A DNA stretch of 64,000 nucleotides from Eopsaltria australis (taxonomy: Eukaryota > Chordata > Aves > Passeriformes > Petroicidae). Shown in pieces: positions 1 through 13,882 of the stretch; the stretch's first letter is position 1; the number at the start of each line of letters is the position of its first letter. The stretch is from NCBI GenBank assembly GCA_034509425.1, contig JAVTVJ010000143.1:4031001-4095000 (forward strand), given 5' to 3'. The translations under genes were made by a program, and so were the position numbers. The notes beneath the pieces are model-generated. The model searched no databases. It was given only the letters and a program-made list of their open reading frames with translations, and was not told the DNA's origin.

Positions 1-1078
1 CAAACAGCTGATAATGATCATATTTCAGAATCTGTTAGCATCCACTTGCTATGATCTTGTTCTTCCCATCTTCCATCTGAACCACATCCAGCTGATCAGT
101 AGGGGGGAAAGTGTTATTCAAATTAAAATAGCAGGGTAGAAGACTTGCACTGTAAAAAGCAACACCCCAAATTTTCAGGGGGATTTTTCCAACCAACATT
201 AGGTTTCTGTGCAGCTTTTAGTAGTTCATTCCATGTGCATTATTTAAAAACAACCATACAGGTTAAGTTGTTGGGGCTTTTTTCTTCTCATCTTTTCAAA
301 TATTTAAAAGAATGCCTTCCCCTGTAAGGGAAATAGCTCTGCCTTTGCATCTAAAATAATTACTATGTCTTTTATCTCAGATGCTGCCCAGATCATACTC
401 TAAATATTAAATAAAAACAGTCTTTACATAAAGTCAAGAGTATAAGCACAGTTAATTGACCGTGAAAACACATACAGATCCCTCAGCCAAGCAACCAAGC
501 TGCATTTTCTGCCCCCCATCTCCTTTTTCCCCTCTTCTTCCTCAGAGTAGCTTCCAAACAAGTCAGTGTAATAAGCTGAAATATTTATCCTATAAGACTG
601 GGAAAAACTAGCACTGGAGGACTGAAAACTCCACAAGGACATTTGCAGTTTCCTCATAATTGCTGTTGATTGTCCATGATAAATCCAGCAAAGTCAGGAC
701 CCTTTCCAAGGTCAGGGAGGCCACTGTACATTATTATTAAGATCAATGCCTATTTACACAAAGTTATATCTAAGAATTTATTGCATCAGATCAAGAAAGC
801 AAATGACTCTGTAGCTGATAAAATAACCCCAAATCTGTCTGCAATTTCTCTGTTTTCACAAAGAATAACCTGACCCCCAGTCTTCATCTTAACAGCAAAA
901 ACAAAATCATGAGGGCCACGTGAGTCTCCAGTTTCCACTGAAATAAATAGTCTTTGATACCCAAACTTACAATTTGCACAGCTTATTTTATATTCAATGC
1001 TTAATGCAAAATTGACAAAGAACCTTTTCCCATAGCAGTCATAGAATAATGGGTTTTTCTGTTAAAAACTGTTTCTGA
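1..1078. other. Unique non-coding DNA, no gene seen
   Basis: AT-rich, CpG-poor unique sequence. Short open frames occur on both strands, but none exceeds 77 codons or resembles a known protein. At 1039-1058 a TCATAGAATAATGGGTTT-like stretch resembles the degenerate 8-bp tail repeat that often ends CR1 elements, so it may be a decayed extension of the CR1 fragment just downstream. Nothing else is supported. Confidence 0.7.
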
Positions 1079-1147
1079 GAATCATAAAACATTTCATTTC
1101 ATGTTGGAAGAGACCCATAAGGACCACCAAGTCCAACTCCCTGCTCC
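1079..1147 (-). mobile_element. CR1 LINE 3'-end fragment, antisense
   Basis: The plus strand reads GAATCATAAAACATTTC, then GTTGGAAGAGACC, then CAAGTCCAACTCCCTGC. This is the reverse complement of the end of an avian CR1 3' UTR, where the sense order is CAGGGAGTTGGACTTGGTGG, GGTCTCTTCCAAC and ATGATTC. The ATTCTATG-type tail is degenerate. Only about 70 bp can be assigned; sequence to the right (1148-1290) no longer matches CR1 by eye. CR1 copies are usually truncated at the 5' end, which fits so short a piece. It has no coding capacity. Assignment rests on recalled family consensus, not on an alignment. Confidence 0.8.
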
Positions 1148-4100
1148 GGGCTGTACTGAGCTTATAGAAAGTGACACTGCAAAAATGCAGCCTGTAATTC
1201 TAAATATGTCTGAGTCTGTGATATAGAGAGAAATGTGGCTATCAGGCTGCCTTTCCTGCATCCTACAGGCTGCCATGACCTACTGAATGTCATCTTCTGG
1301 GTGATTTGTGTTTCCATCAACATTGAATATCAGCTAGTTCTGAATGTGCAAAAAAAAAAGGAACATCCAGCAGGAAGGTATCAGGAAAACTTGTTCTGAG
1401 CAAAGAAACTATTGTAACAAAGATACTGAGGAAAAAGGTTTGGATGAGAGCCATAAGAAAATACTGGGGCTTACCACTGAAAAAAATCTCCATTTTTAAG
1501 GGTACATGTATTGAAGGTCTACTGTATGCTTTTCTGATTAGGAATATCATAATCTATCATGGTATTCTAATACTTCAGAAAATTTTGCTAGCTACATTTT
1601 AAAAATGTTATTTGAAATAGTAAAGAGTAGACACAGCAGAGCATTTCCACAATTTCTACAATGAAAACATTTTTCTAATCAGTTAAAATTCACTGAAGCA
1701 AATATATTCATGCAAGCTTTTAGCTTATGCGTAGATGAGATTAATTACTTGGACGAAAATTCAAAAACTTTTAGAAAGATCATTACTCTTTCTGTGAAAT
1801 TAAATACCAAACTGTTCTCTTAATAAATGGAAGTCTTCATGAAAAGCCGATGAGAAACTATTGAATGAGAATTTAGATTAGCCTTGAGAATTCTGCCTTC
1901 AAGCCAGGGAAGCCTTTTGCATTCCTAACAGCCACCAGCACTATCAAGCTCATTACTTAACGAGGGCAATCCAGCCTGGAAAACCAACTGGCAACGCAGA
2001 AGAAACAGCTTTTAAGTCAAGAATGCTCTCTGGTGACACACTACTGATAATGGTTTTTATGTCAATGGCTAGGAGAGGTGCAGAACATGCAAAAGACAGA
2101 GATTTTATCTGCAAGGTCAGACAATCAGACGTGCATGCCACTCCTCGGAACACAAAGGGAAACATTACTTGATTTTAGTAGTCACCAAGTGCAATTATCT
2201 ATCTTCTACCTAGCAAAAATTAAAGTGATCTATAAAAAGACACATTAAAAGTATTTTCCATGGGTTTGACTATTCTATTTATGCTTCCTTTTAAGAGCCC
2301 ATAAGGCAACTTGTGAAACTATGGTCCCCCATAGTGAGAAACTTGGTGATGGTGCTGACACATCAGCTTACTAATTAGCACATACTCTCCGATTGCAGCT
2401 ATGCTTTGCTTCTTTTTAAAAGTCTTTGTCAGTAGAAATCTCTCTATAGCTCTGTGATGTTCTTGATGTGCAGTTAAAACCTTTACCACATTTATTACCT
2501 ATCCTTAAGGCACTTCATGACAACAGGCTTTGCAAAGAGTATTAATGTTAATTTCTATTACTCAAGCCCAACTCTTGACTAGAAAACTTTACTTGATGGA
2601 CATGAAATAAAGTTTCATACTGCTTTAAAGCTTTGACATGGTAATCAGTAAGCTAAGCTCCACTACACAAGGTGTGTTGTTATTTTCCTGTAGAGTTTGA
2701 AACAAATATGTTTCCTTTTCAAAAGCAGAAAAGGTGCTTTTATTGTCCTGACATTTCAACAAAAAGTTCCCCCTTTTTCTCCCCAGCTCTGAATATGTTA
2801 GTAGGAAGCCTATTTTCCCACACGTGCTACAGAAACCTCATCCCACTGATCCCCAGCTACTCTTCAGTTTGCAGATATGCTTTACAGTCACAATATTTGT
2901 TTTTAAACTTCCTTCTCCTCCCCTCTGAAGGTCTGTCCTCCACCTGAAGCTCATCTCTTCACAAACACTGCTCCACAGCAGTCCTCTCTAGGGCACATAT
3001 CACTATTTAGACTGGCTTTCTCACATTTCTTTTCCTTGATTCTCCTGTCAGGTTTCCAGTCTCCTTTGGAATGATGCCTGTTCTCCCCAGAAGAGATCAG
3101 GACGCTATTTTGGTACCTGTACTTGCTTTGTACACCACTCAGAAACACAGCGGATGCAATTTATCTGGAAAGAGTCAGAGGAGACTTCACAAAAACAATA
3201 CAGGAAGATGACAAATCCTTTGTTCCCAGTACAAAGGGACTCTCAGACTAATCCAGCTTAAAGAGATCATTTTAGGTCACAGAGAAGCCAAGACTCAGTG
3301 TGGAAATTAAGGCAGAGAGACACATTTGGCTTCTCTTCCCCTTCAGGCTCTGTCTGCTCCAAGTGCTGTATCCCCCAAAGGAACCACCAGAGAAAACAGC
3401 CCTAGTGCAGATTCCTGCCATCTGCAGCTCCTCCTTCCAGGAACAAGAGTGCCCTAATTTCCAGTGTACCATGAGGACAAGGACAGGTGTGGCAATGTGA
3501 TGTTAGGGTACCAGTTCTGCCCAGCTTACCAGAACATTTTGTCTTCACACATGGACAGAGATTTCATGGTACCATTCTGAAAACAGTGCAGCTTGTTAAA
3601 ATTCTCTGCCAATTCCCACAGGATATGCTGAACAAGACCCAGTATTGAATAAAAAGCAGTGTTAAGAGCACTTGGTAGCATTTTATGGGACCAGCTATCG
3701 ATTGTGCTTACTTGCAAAAAGTTCTTAAATTTACTGCTTTTACTGATTCAGAAGATGGGAAATGATCCATACTTTATTATCTGCTTACATTTTTGCATAG
3801 CCATCACTTTGGCTAGCAAACAAAAGCTTTCAGGAAGGTACTGTCCAACTAAAAAAAGACTGACAAGCTAAGGAAAAGTGACAGCAGAATGAAGTTACCT
3901 TCCATGAGATACACCTGGCTCGTGAAGCCGATCACATCAATTTGGCAGATGCGTGGAAGAAGCAGCCAATGCAGACAGATAACCTATTACCTCTTCCAAA
4001 GAATCTTGAAGGTCACCCAAATACCCACAGTGATTCTGAGGTGTTGTGATAGCTGGGTAATCCTCCTGCAGGGAGCAACAGCAGTGAGCACAGCAGCAGG

Positions 4101-7100
4101 AGGTGCTGACACAAGCGTTTAACAAGCAGCCTTGTTTTCAGAGGAGAACACTAATTGACATGAGTGCAACTTGTGTAAGTTAGATTTGCTGGGCTGCATT
4201 CAGTTTGTAATCCTTTCAACCACAATCCATCCATAATAATAACACAAGTTTAGTGCTTTACCAAAACATTTCCACTTCCACACACAAAGCTGACATCACT
4301 CATTAGCTGCAGCATTATTAAACCCTCACTGTTCAGTGACTTGGTTAGGAATGCATCTTGGCAAGTGCTCTAAGGAACAACAGATTCCAATGCTCTCTTA
4401 TAGTCTCAAGTATCAGGACAGATGTTCTTAGTTTCCCTTCATCAGACATCCACGCCTGCTACCTCTGTACAGCTGAGCTGTGCTTGTGCTCCTAATGACA
4501 CCCACTGGGAGCTGGGAACGCACAGCCTCAGCCAGCATTCCCTGCAGCAAAACAAAGACATTGATTTTCCAGCTCAGGCAATAGCAGCAGGTTGCCTCAG
4601 CTTCTTGCCCAGTTTCATCTTCAGCAAGACATTTGCATCTTTACAGTTATTAACCTCATCAGTCCACAGTATAAAATACAATTTTATTTTTCATTTGTAA
4701 CAGAAAGCTCTCTGTGTCTCTAATATTTAGCTTGTGGTTCTTTAGTGGTTAAAGCATCATCTATCAGGTGTTCAGATAAAGAAAAAGTGCTCTTTATTCT
4801 GTTCAAGATCTATTGTTTAAAGTTACAGATACGTTTGGCATGTGAGTCCCACACTCTAAGTGATCAAAACACAGAAGTGTCACCAGCCTCAAGCAGTAGA
4901 CAAAGTCTTCCAAAAAATGAAGTCTGCAGTTGCTGCTGAACTGGCTCATAATTAGCACGTGATGTTGGCATTAAAGCAATAAATTTAAACCCTTTAAATA
5001 AATAATGCCTTTAATAAAGTCTAGAAGAGGGATTTTTTGAATTAATTTTTTTTCTTGTTCCTATTATTTATGATGAAAAACTAGCCTGGGACCATAAATA
5101 GAGAAAAAATGCTGAAATGAGATACAGCAACTGAAATGAAAGAGCATCAAGCATAATGCAGCAGAACCTACCCAACAGCTCTCTTCTCAACCTGTTGGAC
5201 CCTGCAGGGCTGTCAAAGCAAAATTTAACATCTTTAAGAAAAATCCAGGAGTACCCACCATACTCGATAATCAGCTTTACAGCTGAGACAATGTGTATTT
5301 ATACAATTTTTGTAAATGCTGGATTTGTTTAAAGCACTGCCAGCTGCAGTTTTCAGAAGATCAAATGGAATAATAATTTTAAAAATACCTCAAGAAAGAT
5401 TACCATCATTGCAGAGAGTTTACAAAATGGAAAGCGGGCTGTGAGTAGAGCGGGTTATAAATTTTACAGTGCTTTTTGATTTTACACACTGAAGAATAAC
5501 CTCAATCAGATTCCTTGCCTGCAAGGAACAGAAACTCTGGCTCTGCTTCTTGACAGCCACAGATGGTAATGGGCAGCCTCAGCTCAGCAAGCCTTCCTAC
5601 AAATGGATTCCTGCAATATTGACCCAGCCACAGCATCTATGAGCTGCATCCTGTCCCAAATTCCCTGGCCTTGACCAGCCAATGCTGAGCCTGGTCCTGG
5701 ACCACTGAAAATCCATCCTCAGGCAGCCTCAGAGACAGCACAGGGCTGTTTGCTACACTGAATTCCAGTCCTGGTCATGGTGTTAACTGTGCACTCACAC
5801 CCTCACTTCTCAAAACACCATCCTAGCTATGACATACACATCTTTTTAAACTTCTCAGTATCCAAAGCATGACATTTCAATAACTCCCCATCCTCAGGAG
5901 AACAGAGTTTTCTGCCATGCTGTTTTTAGACCATACCATAGAAATAGCGCTTCAAGCACACAGCAAATGAGAGAGTTTTGCTTAATAAAGACCACATTAT
6001 ACACAAAGCCTTGCATTCTGCTTCACCCATGCCTCTCTGGTCAAGAAAAGAAACACCTGTGCAGCAGGACAGATTTAAGATATGCCCCTTCCCAAAGCAG
6101 TTAATTATCAAAACATATCAACACTCCAAAATAACAGATGTAGGACTAAGCTTGCAGAAATGCCTCTGAAAGCTGAGCAGCTCAGAATGTGCTTCCATTC
6201 TCTCCCCACCTGTCGTTTTTGGGTTTTTAATAACAATTCACAACTCCAGACAGGTTGACAACTTATTGAAAAGGATTTTTCTTCAGAAAAGTTCTCCTCA
6301 CTGACTGTGTACCATCTTTATTACATTGGTACTGACATTTAACACTCAATAAATCTGCAGCCCTCCAGTGAAGCTCTGCCTTACAGTTCAACTCAGACTT
6401 CTCCTTTTCCTTTGATACTTGAGGTTTCCCAGGGACCAGGAGTTAGTTCCAGGTCTGGCATTTAATTATCATGCAAGCCACTTGCTTACACTCCTTCCTG
6501 CTGGCAAGATGAAGCAGGGGCAGGGGAAAAAAATTCCTAAGGGTCTTTCACAAAATTATTTCACAGCTGTTTTTGTCTCAACACACAAAATCAAACCGTG
6601 TCATTCCACTGGGCTGCAGTTTGTAACTTCCCAAGAACAATCCCTGCAAAGTGAGCGAGGAGTGACAGCTCTCCCAGCTAAATCTTCTGGCACAAGCTCA
6701 TCACGAGACTCGATGGGGAAGGGTCAGGGATGCTGCTGATTGATGCTGTCCCTCAAATGGGGTGATGTGAGGACTCCTCAGTTAAAGATTCCTGCACAGA
6801 AGCAGCCCAGTGAGGAGGGAAAGGCAAAGCACCCGTGTGTAATGGCTAGGAGGGTTCTGAGGGAAAGGACTTCCACACTCCAGCTCAGAAACCTTTTACC
6901 CCAGGGGAACTGTTCAGATGATTTTCAACTGGCAGCAGAACTCCCTCAAGTAGAGCACTTCACAGGGGTTTGCAGCAGGGCTCAAGTGCAAAGCACTTTG
7001 AATTCACTGAGCTATGACAAAAAAGAGAATTTGGTTGAACTGGGAGCACACAACTCGTTCCAGAAGACTTTTTTATTTATGTTATTGGTAACTGCTGACA

Positions 7101-8542
7101 GCATTAAGCCCCAGAGGCAATTCCCTTCAACCATTTTTATTTTCTAGGTGTCAAAACTTAATTACAACCAGGTAATTTGATCCTAGTGGATTTCTAGAGA
7201 AACCAGAGAGCACAGTTGCCTGAAACAAGGATCTGACCCCTTCAAGAGGGCTGTCAAACCACTCCATCCCAACAGGTAACCCTTTGTGAACACAGGCATA
7301 CAAAAGTTACAAACTGGAAACCACACTTATGGCTTCTCATCTGCTGCAAACTGGCACTTCTCCAGCACCAGAAGCAGCCGAATTCCCAATAATCCCACAG
7401 ATAATGTGACCCCTTCACATCACAGATGACAGAGAATGAAGAGTGAGATGTGACAGCCAACGTATTCCTTGGGGTTAGCTGGAAATGGAGCATATGGAGT
7501 GCTTCACACACGTGCAATGTATGATACATGGCAAAACCCACTCGTGCTGTTTTTAGCCTTCTGTTTTTTTATTAATGTTTCTTTTAGCCACAAACACTTA
7601 AATTGACAACTCCAGCTTTCCTTAAGAAAATAAAATTTTGACCACTCTGACTGTAGAACAAATCTGCAAGTCCTAAAACGAGGCCAAAAAAATTGAAACA
7701 CATAATGGAAAGTCAATATTTTAAAATTATACCTTTCTTGGTCAATTTTGTGATTCAGGTATTTGAGTTTAAAATGCTTGGACTTGATAATGCTCTATTT
7801 CTTAATTACAGTACTTCGTTTTGGCGTCCAGTGTTCTTACACTTTAATACCAAATTTTATTCTAGGTTGTAAAGAAATGAAATTTAACTATCCTCCTTCC
7901 AGAAGCCACTTTTAGCTTTTATCACAATACACAGAATTAATGTGCCATTACTGGGATGTGAAGCAGTCCCTTTCTTACTTTGACAGACTCTGTAATTCAT
8001 TTCTGAAACAAGAGCATGAATGTAACCAACAAGTTCTGCATGCTGCAAACATTACATGTTGTCATTTTGACTATTTACTCATTTGTCCATGACAGGTTTG
8101 CTTCACAAAAACATTCCCAAACTTCAGTACATCTCCATAATTGCCTCACTCTCCCCTACTCCTCCCCAGCAGTGCCAGCCCTCTCTTTAGCCGTATCTCC
8201 TACCTCAGGATAAGCACAGAGGACATTCTGTGGCAAGATGAAGACTGCAATAATCTCTCTGCCAGTCCCCATTTCATTTTAGTCAACACATGTGTGCTCA
8301 CAGAACGTTTGACAAGAACACAGTGATTTTCCGCCCGGTTCTTTGTCATTTGCAGTGCAGTAGGACAAGCAGCTCTAGACAGGTAGAATAGACTGGCTTT
8401 GAGGAGGTAACATTCTACTAGTGACTGTACACCATCCTGGCAAGCAAACCAAAGGGATCCCACTGGATTTTACCAGATTGTCCACAGCTTTCTGGTTTAA
8501 AGAGCTCCTTGCACTTGTGTAACGTGGTGTGACACACAGTCA
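1148..8542. other. Unique non-coding DNA between the two CR1 fragments
   Basis: Mostly AT-rich unique sequence with no recognisable exon, RNA gene or complete repeat. GC-richer patches occur at about 5,520-5,800 and 6,650-7,000. The second contains a 135-codon open frame (6,740-7,147, plus strand) that begins with TTG and resembles no family I know, so I treat it as chance. A segment at about 5,290-5,510 has the AT-rich, homopolymer-poor texture often seen in conserved non-coding elements, but that cannot be shown without comparing species. Confidence 0.65.
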
Positions 8543-8796
8543 CCAGTGGCCAGGACTGACAAGAGGAAATGGTCTCAAGTTGGGCCACAGGAGATTCAGG
8601 CTGGATATTAGGAAAAACTACTTCACTAGAAGAGTGGCTGAGCATTGGAACAGGCTCCCCAGGGAAGTGGTGGAGTCACCATCCCTGGAAGTGTTAAGAA
8701 ATGAGGGGACATGGCCCTTCACAATGTGGTTTAGTGGGCACGGTGCTACTCAGCCAAAGGCTGCACCTGATGCTCTTGGATGTCTTGTCCCACCTT
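8543..8796 (+). mobile_element. CR1 LINE 3'-end fragment, sense
   Basis: Successive hallmarks of the avian CR1 3' end appear in the right order: GGCCAGGACTGACAAGAGG, AATGGTCTCAAGTTG, GGCTGGATATTAGGAAAAAC, CATTGGAACAGGCTCCCCAG, GGAAGTGGTGGAGTCACCAT, CCCTGGAAGTGTT, GGTTTAGTGGGCACGGTG, and a terminal CTTGGATGTCTTGTCCCACC. The fragment covers the last part of the reverse-transcriptase ORF and the 3' UTR. It is truncated at the 5' end and carries many substitutions and small gaps, so it is an old, inactive copy. Open frames of 130 and 106 codons cross it (8,529-8,921 and 8,701-9,021); they are remnants or chance, not host genes. The usual short tail repeats are not visible after 8,796. Confidence 0.95.
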
Positions 8797-11700
8797 CTCA
8801 GACTCAAACAGCTCCAACAAACAACAGGGTGTTTCACAGCATTCCAACCCCAGCAATGTCAGCAAGTAACCTGGTCCAAGATGCAGAAAGCAGCACTAAA
8901 GGCTGCCCAAGCCTCCAGTGATGTCTTTCTGATAGCAGAAATACAAACATTCCACCAGAGACACCGAGACTGTAAACAAGGCAATATTTCACCTTGCACT
9001 TCTTGTGATTCATATCCATGAGCTCACTCAACACCTTAAGATTTTTCTCTGGGGTTCTACACAATATGCTTTTCTTTTCTCTCTGGACTAGATACATTGG
9101 GGGAAAAGGTGGCCATTTCAAAATTCATCCAGAATCACCCACCATTACACAGCTTAGCTCAAGATATGATAAAATGCTTCACTTTGTTCATTTTCAGAGA
9201 CAGAACTGATCCCAAAACACAGCAGAAGATGCTAAACCACTCTGATGGCATACTGCTAATAAAGTGTTCATTTTAATTACCTTTTATTTTACTTTATAAA
9301 AGAAACAATCAGCAGATATATCTTTCAACAAGACAAAATAATTCTTCATTAAAAAATTCTCCCATGGATTAATTGTTTTCCAGCATACGTAACAAGGCAT
9401 GGTGGTGGATTTTTATTTGAAGCATGATAATCACAGAGATGAAGAGTACAAATGGATATTTATTGACATGCCTCATGGATAATATCATTACTTATTTTAC
9501 TGTTTCATCTTGCTATCATGCAAGGAGATTTCTAATACTAAAACTGAACATTTTATCAAAAGAAGATGATACTGGGTATATTCAAGTAATCAGAAAGTTT
9601 CCTATACAAGTCTGGAATTTCAACTACATTCCTGGCAGTTCAGATTTCATTTTAACTCAGTTTTGATGCTCTCTACAGGATCATGGTGCTGAATTCCATA
9701 CTGCACACCCAATCTTGTGAGGCAGACTTCACAGGGAAATCCAGCATTCCTCAAATTTTTAATTTTATAAATTGTTACGGACTGTACAGCTTGGATTGGT
9801 TTTTCTGATCTGTCCTCCCCAAGGACTACATAAATTAAACAAATCTTCAGGCTACATTTATGTTGCTTCCGTTTTCCTTTTCTAAATGCCAAGTCTCTGA
9901 TTAATTTGATTCTAACCAAAACCTGAACACGAAACACAAAGACTGTTTAATCCAACACACACACCAAAAAAAGGTTAAATAAAAAACAAAAGTAAGCCAT
10001 TAATATTCCTGGAGTGAAAGGCACATCTATGGAGTTTCTTTTTTCATGCATTATTTAAAACAGTCTAACAAATAAATAAGCTGCTATTCTACCTGTAACT
10101 CTGGCCTATCAGAAAATTTTAAATTACTGTAAGACAACAATGAGTCACCAGAAAGAACTCTATCCCTTGCTGACATACATTCAGTCATGTCACTCTATCA
10201 AGGATGAATCCGGAGCTCTAGAAGTTAAATTTTCAGCAGTGCCAAAAATATATTTAAGCCTTCAGCTGAAAGAATTGAAAAAGAAAGATCAGAGATTCAA
10301 AGTCTCATCCCACATGAGCACCTTGACTACTGACTGGTTACATTCTCAAGTCCCTTTTTAATGATAAATGGCAAAAACTCTTTGGAAATCATTAAATTAA
10401 AAACTTTACAATCCCTGAAAGTGTCTGATAATGACAAAATTGACTTCTAGATAGCTCTGCTCCTATAATTAAAAATATTCAGAGGGAGGTGTGTTAGCAG
10501 ATGCCTCTATATCCATTTTAAAATAATGTTTAGCTCCGTGAAATAAATCTCTTTTTAATCAGCAATGCTTTAAAAGCTAAATTACAGCTGAAGTATGCAA
10601 TGAAGAGATAAAACACTCTGAATAAGAATCAAAATTAATATAAAGAAATTAAGTTATAATTGCTTGAGGAGAGGGAACTATCCAACTTTATGAGATACTT
10701 ACAAAAGGCAAATCACAGTAGTTGCACAGAACTCTTGCTCAGGGCCTGGTTTTCTTCTAATCTCAAATTTTCTGAGGACCCAAAGCAGAATTTCTGTAAA
10801 TTTTAGGGCAACACATAAAACCTGATCGCTCCAGGTCAGACTTGATAGAATGACTTAATTTTGAAATGATTATCTACTTTCCAGAGCATTGAAAACACTG
10901 CTACAGGGGGCTCACGAGCAGCGTAAATCAATTTAGGAAGTCTGTTAAACAGCAGCACCTTTCCAATTACCCAGGAGAAGCAGCAAGGTTCTCCACTTTT
11001 ATGGATGTTGTTTTAGAAGTCCAACTTACCTGTTTTACAGAATTTTCTAGGTAATGAAACTCTAAAAAAAACTATCCTTTTTATTAACTAAACACGTTTG
11101 CTTCTCATAAATGCAACCAACTGCTAAAGAAACAAACAGAGCAAGATATGCAAAAAGGACAAGATTCTTGAGATCTAGATGTTATACAGTTCTCTGTTAC
11201 TGACAGAGCACTAATGCCACATCCTCTAGTTCAAATTAAATCCAGAACCTTCACAAAAGAGCAGTGAGGGAAAAGCAATTTGCAAATTTTCAGCTTACTA
11301 CTGGGTGGCAGGCCAGCACCCGCCAGGTGGTGTTAACACCAGACCATAAAGTGATACAGGATGCATTAATCGTGTCATTCAGGACATGCTCCTCTTTAAA
11401 AGGTACATAAATAGTCATCTAAGCATACCACATCTGTAATACAGCTCAGATGTCTATCCATGGATGACTGTTTAAAATTTGTACTGAGTATCTACTGCCT
11501 TAGTCCTTTGTCTCAGTAAGAGTTTGTAGAGGTGAAAAAGTGCCTGATCAGAACATAATTACATTGCATCATAGAGGATGACTGGATCCAAATCCAGTCA
11601 GAAAAATCCTGACAGATCCAGGAGATTTCTCAGGAGGTGTTGAGTCCTGAGAGCAGTGCAAGGTGTGGATGCATGAGCTCTCTGCAGACTCAAACCCAAA

Positions 11701-12712
11701 GGTACCATCTCTGGATGCTCTGAATCACCAGCTGACACCCTGCTGACACTTCAAGGCAGGATCTGGCACCACAGCTCAGCTCCTCAGGCAAATTCTGAGT
11801 TGCACCTTGCAGCCCAGCTGTGAACCAGCGCCCTGAAATTAGGATTCCGTTCAATGTAGGCTTTACTTCCCTTTGAGAAATGAATTTCTATCCAGGCAGC
11901 CTTGGCTGCTGCCTTTGCAGTTTAATACAACAGCTCTTCTGCTTTCTGAACGCACACAGCCTTGTTCTTCCAGCATGATCAACCAAATTAATCCAGACCC
12001 TGCTGCCATTGTTCAGAGCCACAACTCACACAGCCTTCTCACCAGCAGGGCAATATTTCAGCCTCACAGCTCTGACCACGATGACAGGGAGCCCCCCTCA
12101 GCTGATCTGCCAAAGAAAATCCCAGCTGCACTGGGTCAGACCCCAAACCCATCCCCTGCAGGCTGAGAGAACATCCCCACACAGAGCCAAGATTAAACTT
12201 CTGGAGAGCAGCAGCTGGGAGAGAACTCATGGAATTTCACTGTCACTGCAGAAACTTATACAGACTGCACTGTATCACAGGAACTAGCTGGAACCTAAAT
12301 CCCAGCCAGAAAGGTGGGGGAAAGGAAGAAACTTATAGTGAATGTTCAAGTGAATCAAGTGTCTGCGTTCAGTTCTTCTAACATTTGACTGTTTTGCTTC
12401 AAAGGAATCTGTAATCTCAAGAAATCAGAATAGAAAGCGTCCTCAAAGCCTTTCAGATTAAAAAAAAATCTCATTTTCAGCAAGCATGAACTGCACAGAT
12501 GCATTTGTATGGATTAACCTTAAAGTATCTACAGAACAAGAAAAGGGAATCAGATTTTGAAAACACTGCTTGTGGAATAAAGTAGGTATTTATAAATTTA
12601 TACCTGGAGAGACAGGTACTTTCACAAATTAATTTCTTTCCTATAGCTTTTGTTTCTCTGCAAAAACACTTATTTCTTTCATTAGTGGTTTTTTCCTTTT
12701 CCCATTTTGAAG
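8797..12712. other. Unique non-coding DNA
   Basis: AT-rich unique sequence. A GC-richer patch at about 11,640-12,280 has short overlapping frames on both strands and no recognisable product. A perfect donor-like string on the minus strand (AACAG followed by GTAAGT, exon side ending at 11,030) lies 32 bp from a TTTTTTTTAG acceptor-like string. It could be a microexon but is more likely chance. A CNE-like AT-rich stretch lies at about 10,500-10,680. Confidence 0.65.
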
Positions 12713-12743
12713 CTCTCTTCTTTCTTCCTTCCTCCTCTTTCCC
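12713..12743 (+). repeat. Pure pyrimidine tract
   Basis: There are 31 uninterrupted C/T bases on the plus strand (CTCTCTTCTTTCTTCC and onwards), inside a longer pyrimidine-rich stretch from about 12,686. Tracts of this kind can form triplex DNA or act as polypyrimidine tracts. No acceptor AG with a plausible exon follows closely here, as the next bases are AAATGTC. It is probably simple-sequence drift. Confidence 0.8.
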
Positions 12744-13882
12744 AAATGTCTAGACAAAAAGGGAGACTTCCCCACCATTTGAGAAAGGGACAATACTGGA
12801 ATAAACTCCTGACAACATGAATTAAACTTGTAGGTTTTCTTTGACATATTTCTAGATAAAATATTAAAAAGCACAAGAAAAGTATCTGTGAGCTGAAAAA
12901 GAAGGGAAAACACTGCAACTAAAATAAAGTGAAAACACGATTACTTCATTTTCCTTCCCCATAACCTCAGCAGATAATTGATATTACCAATTTAAAAGCT
13001 TAAAATTGTACATTTTCCTCTGTTTATTACTGCAGTAATCCATCTGAAGGAGTCTGTCCAATTTTAAATAAAACATACAGAGTCTTGCCTTGTTTTTGTT
13101 TTCTGCAAGGAAGTGGGGATATCTCTTTAAGCAGCCTCAGGTCTCTGTAATTGTTCACATAATTGTATTTCTGCCCAGCATCTAAATCCATGTGAGGAAG
13201 ATCCTAAGGGACTCTAATAATGAATACCATGCTTGGCACATGAAATACACTTACCAGTACTTGGTGCAGTGTGACAGCCCACTGGAAAGCTTATTTATCA
13301 TTAAATTTTAAATTAAAATTAAATAAAATTATTCAAAACTGCAACCCAAAACTTGATGAGAGAACTTCCGAATTTTCTTTCCTTCTTCAATTTTGAAGAA
13401 ATTAACTTGCAGGAGTTTAAGATTCTTGATGATGGTGACCAAAATACCCCATGTGATATAAAGCACATGGTGAAACTCTGCAATGATAACTTTGCCCTGT
13501 GGGATCATTCAGCAAAGAAACAGGGGCCTCTGCTTTACCTATTTATTGCTATTTTACTGCCCAGTGAACTGCATCAGTGCCAGGGCAGTGTGACCTGTGT
13601 CCTACAGCTCATTTCACTATATGAAACATTCTGTGATGTTTTAGACAAACATTAGACATGGATTCACCAGCAGAAGAGGCTTCCAGGGTCACTGAGGGGT
13701 TACTTTCACTCTGGAGTGGTAACCACCTCCACAATTCCCTCAAGGACTAATTGCTGAAAGCCAGGAGAATATTTCAGGGAAGATGATGTTCAGCACATTT
13801 TTTTCTTTCCTCCTGATGCACTGGCTGCTGCCAGAGACAGGACAAGACAGCAGAAAAGCTTTCCTATGAGCAGTTCTATATT

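Noticed and set aside
6740..7147. 135-codon plus-strand open frame
   Set aside because: Begins with TTG, has no family resemblance and no splice or promoter context.
8529..9021. Open frames of 130 and 106 codons
   Set aside because: They cross the CR1 fragment and are remnants of that element or chance, not host genes.
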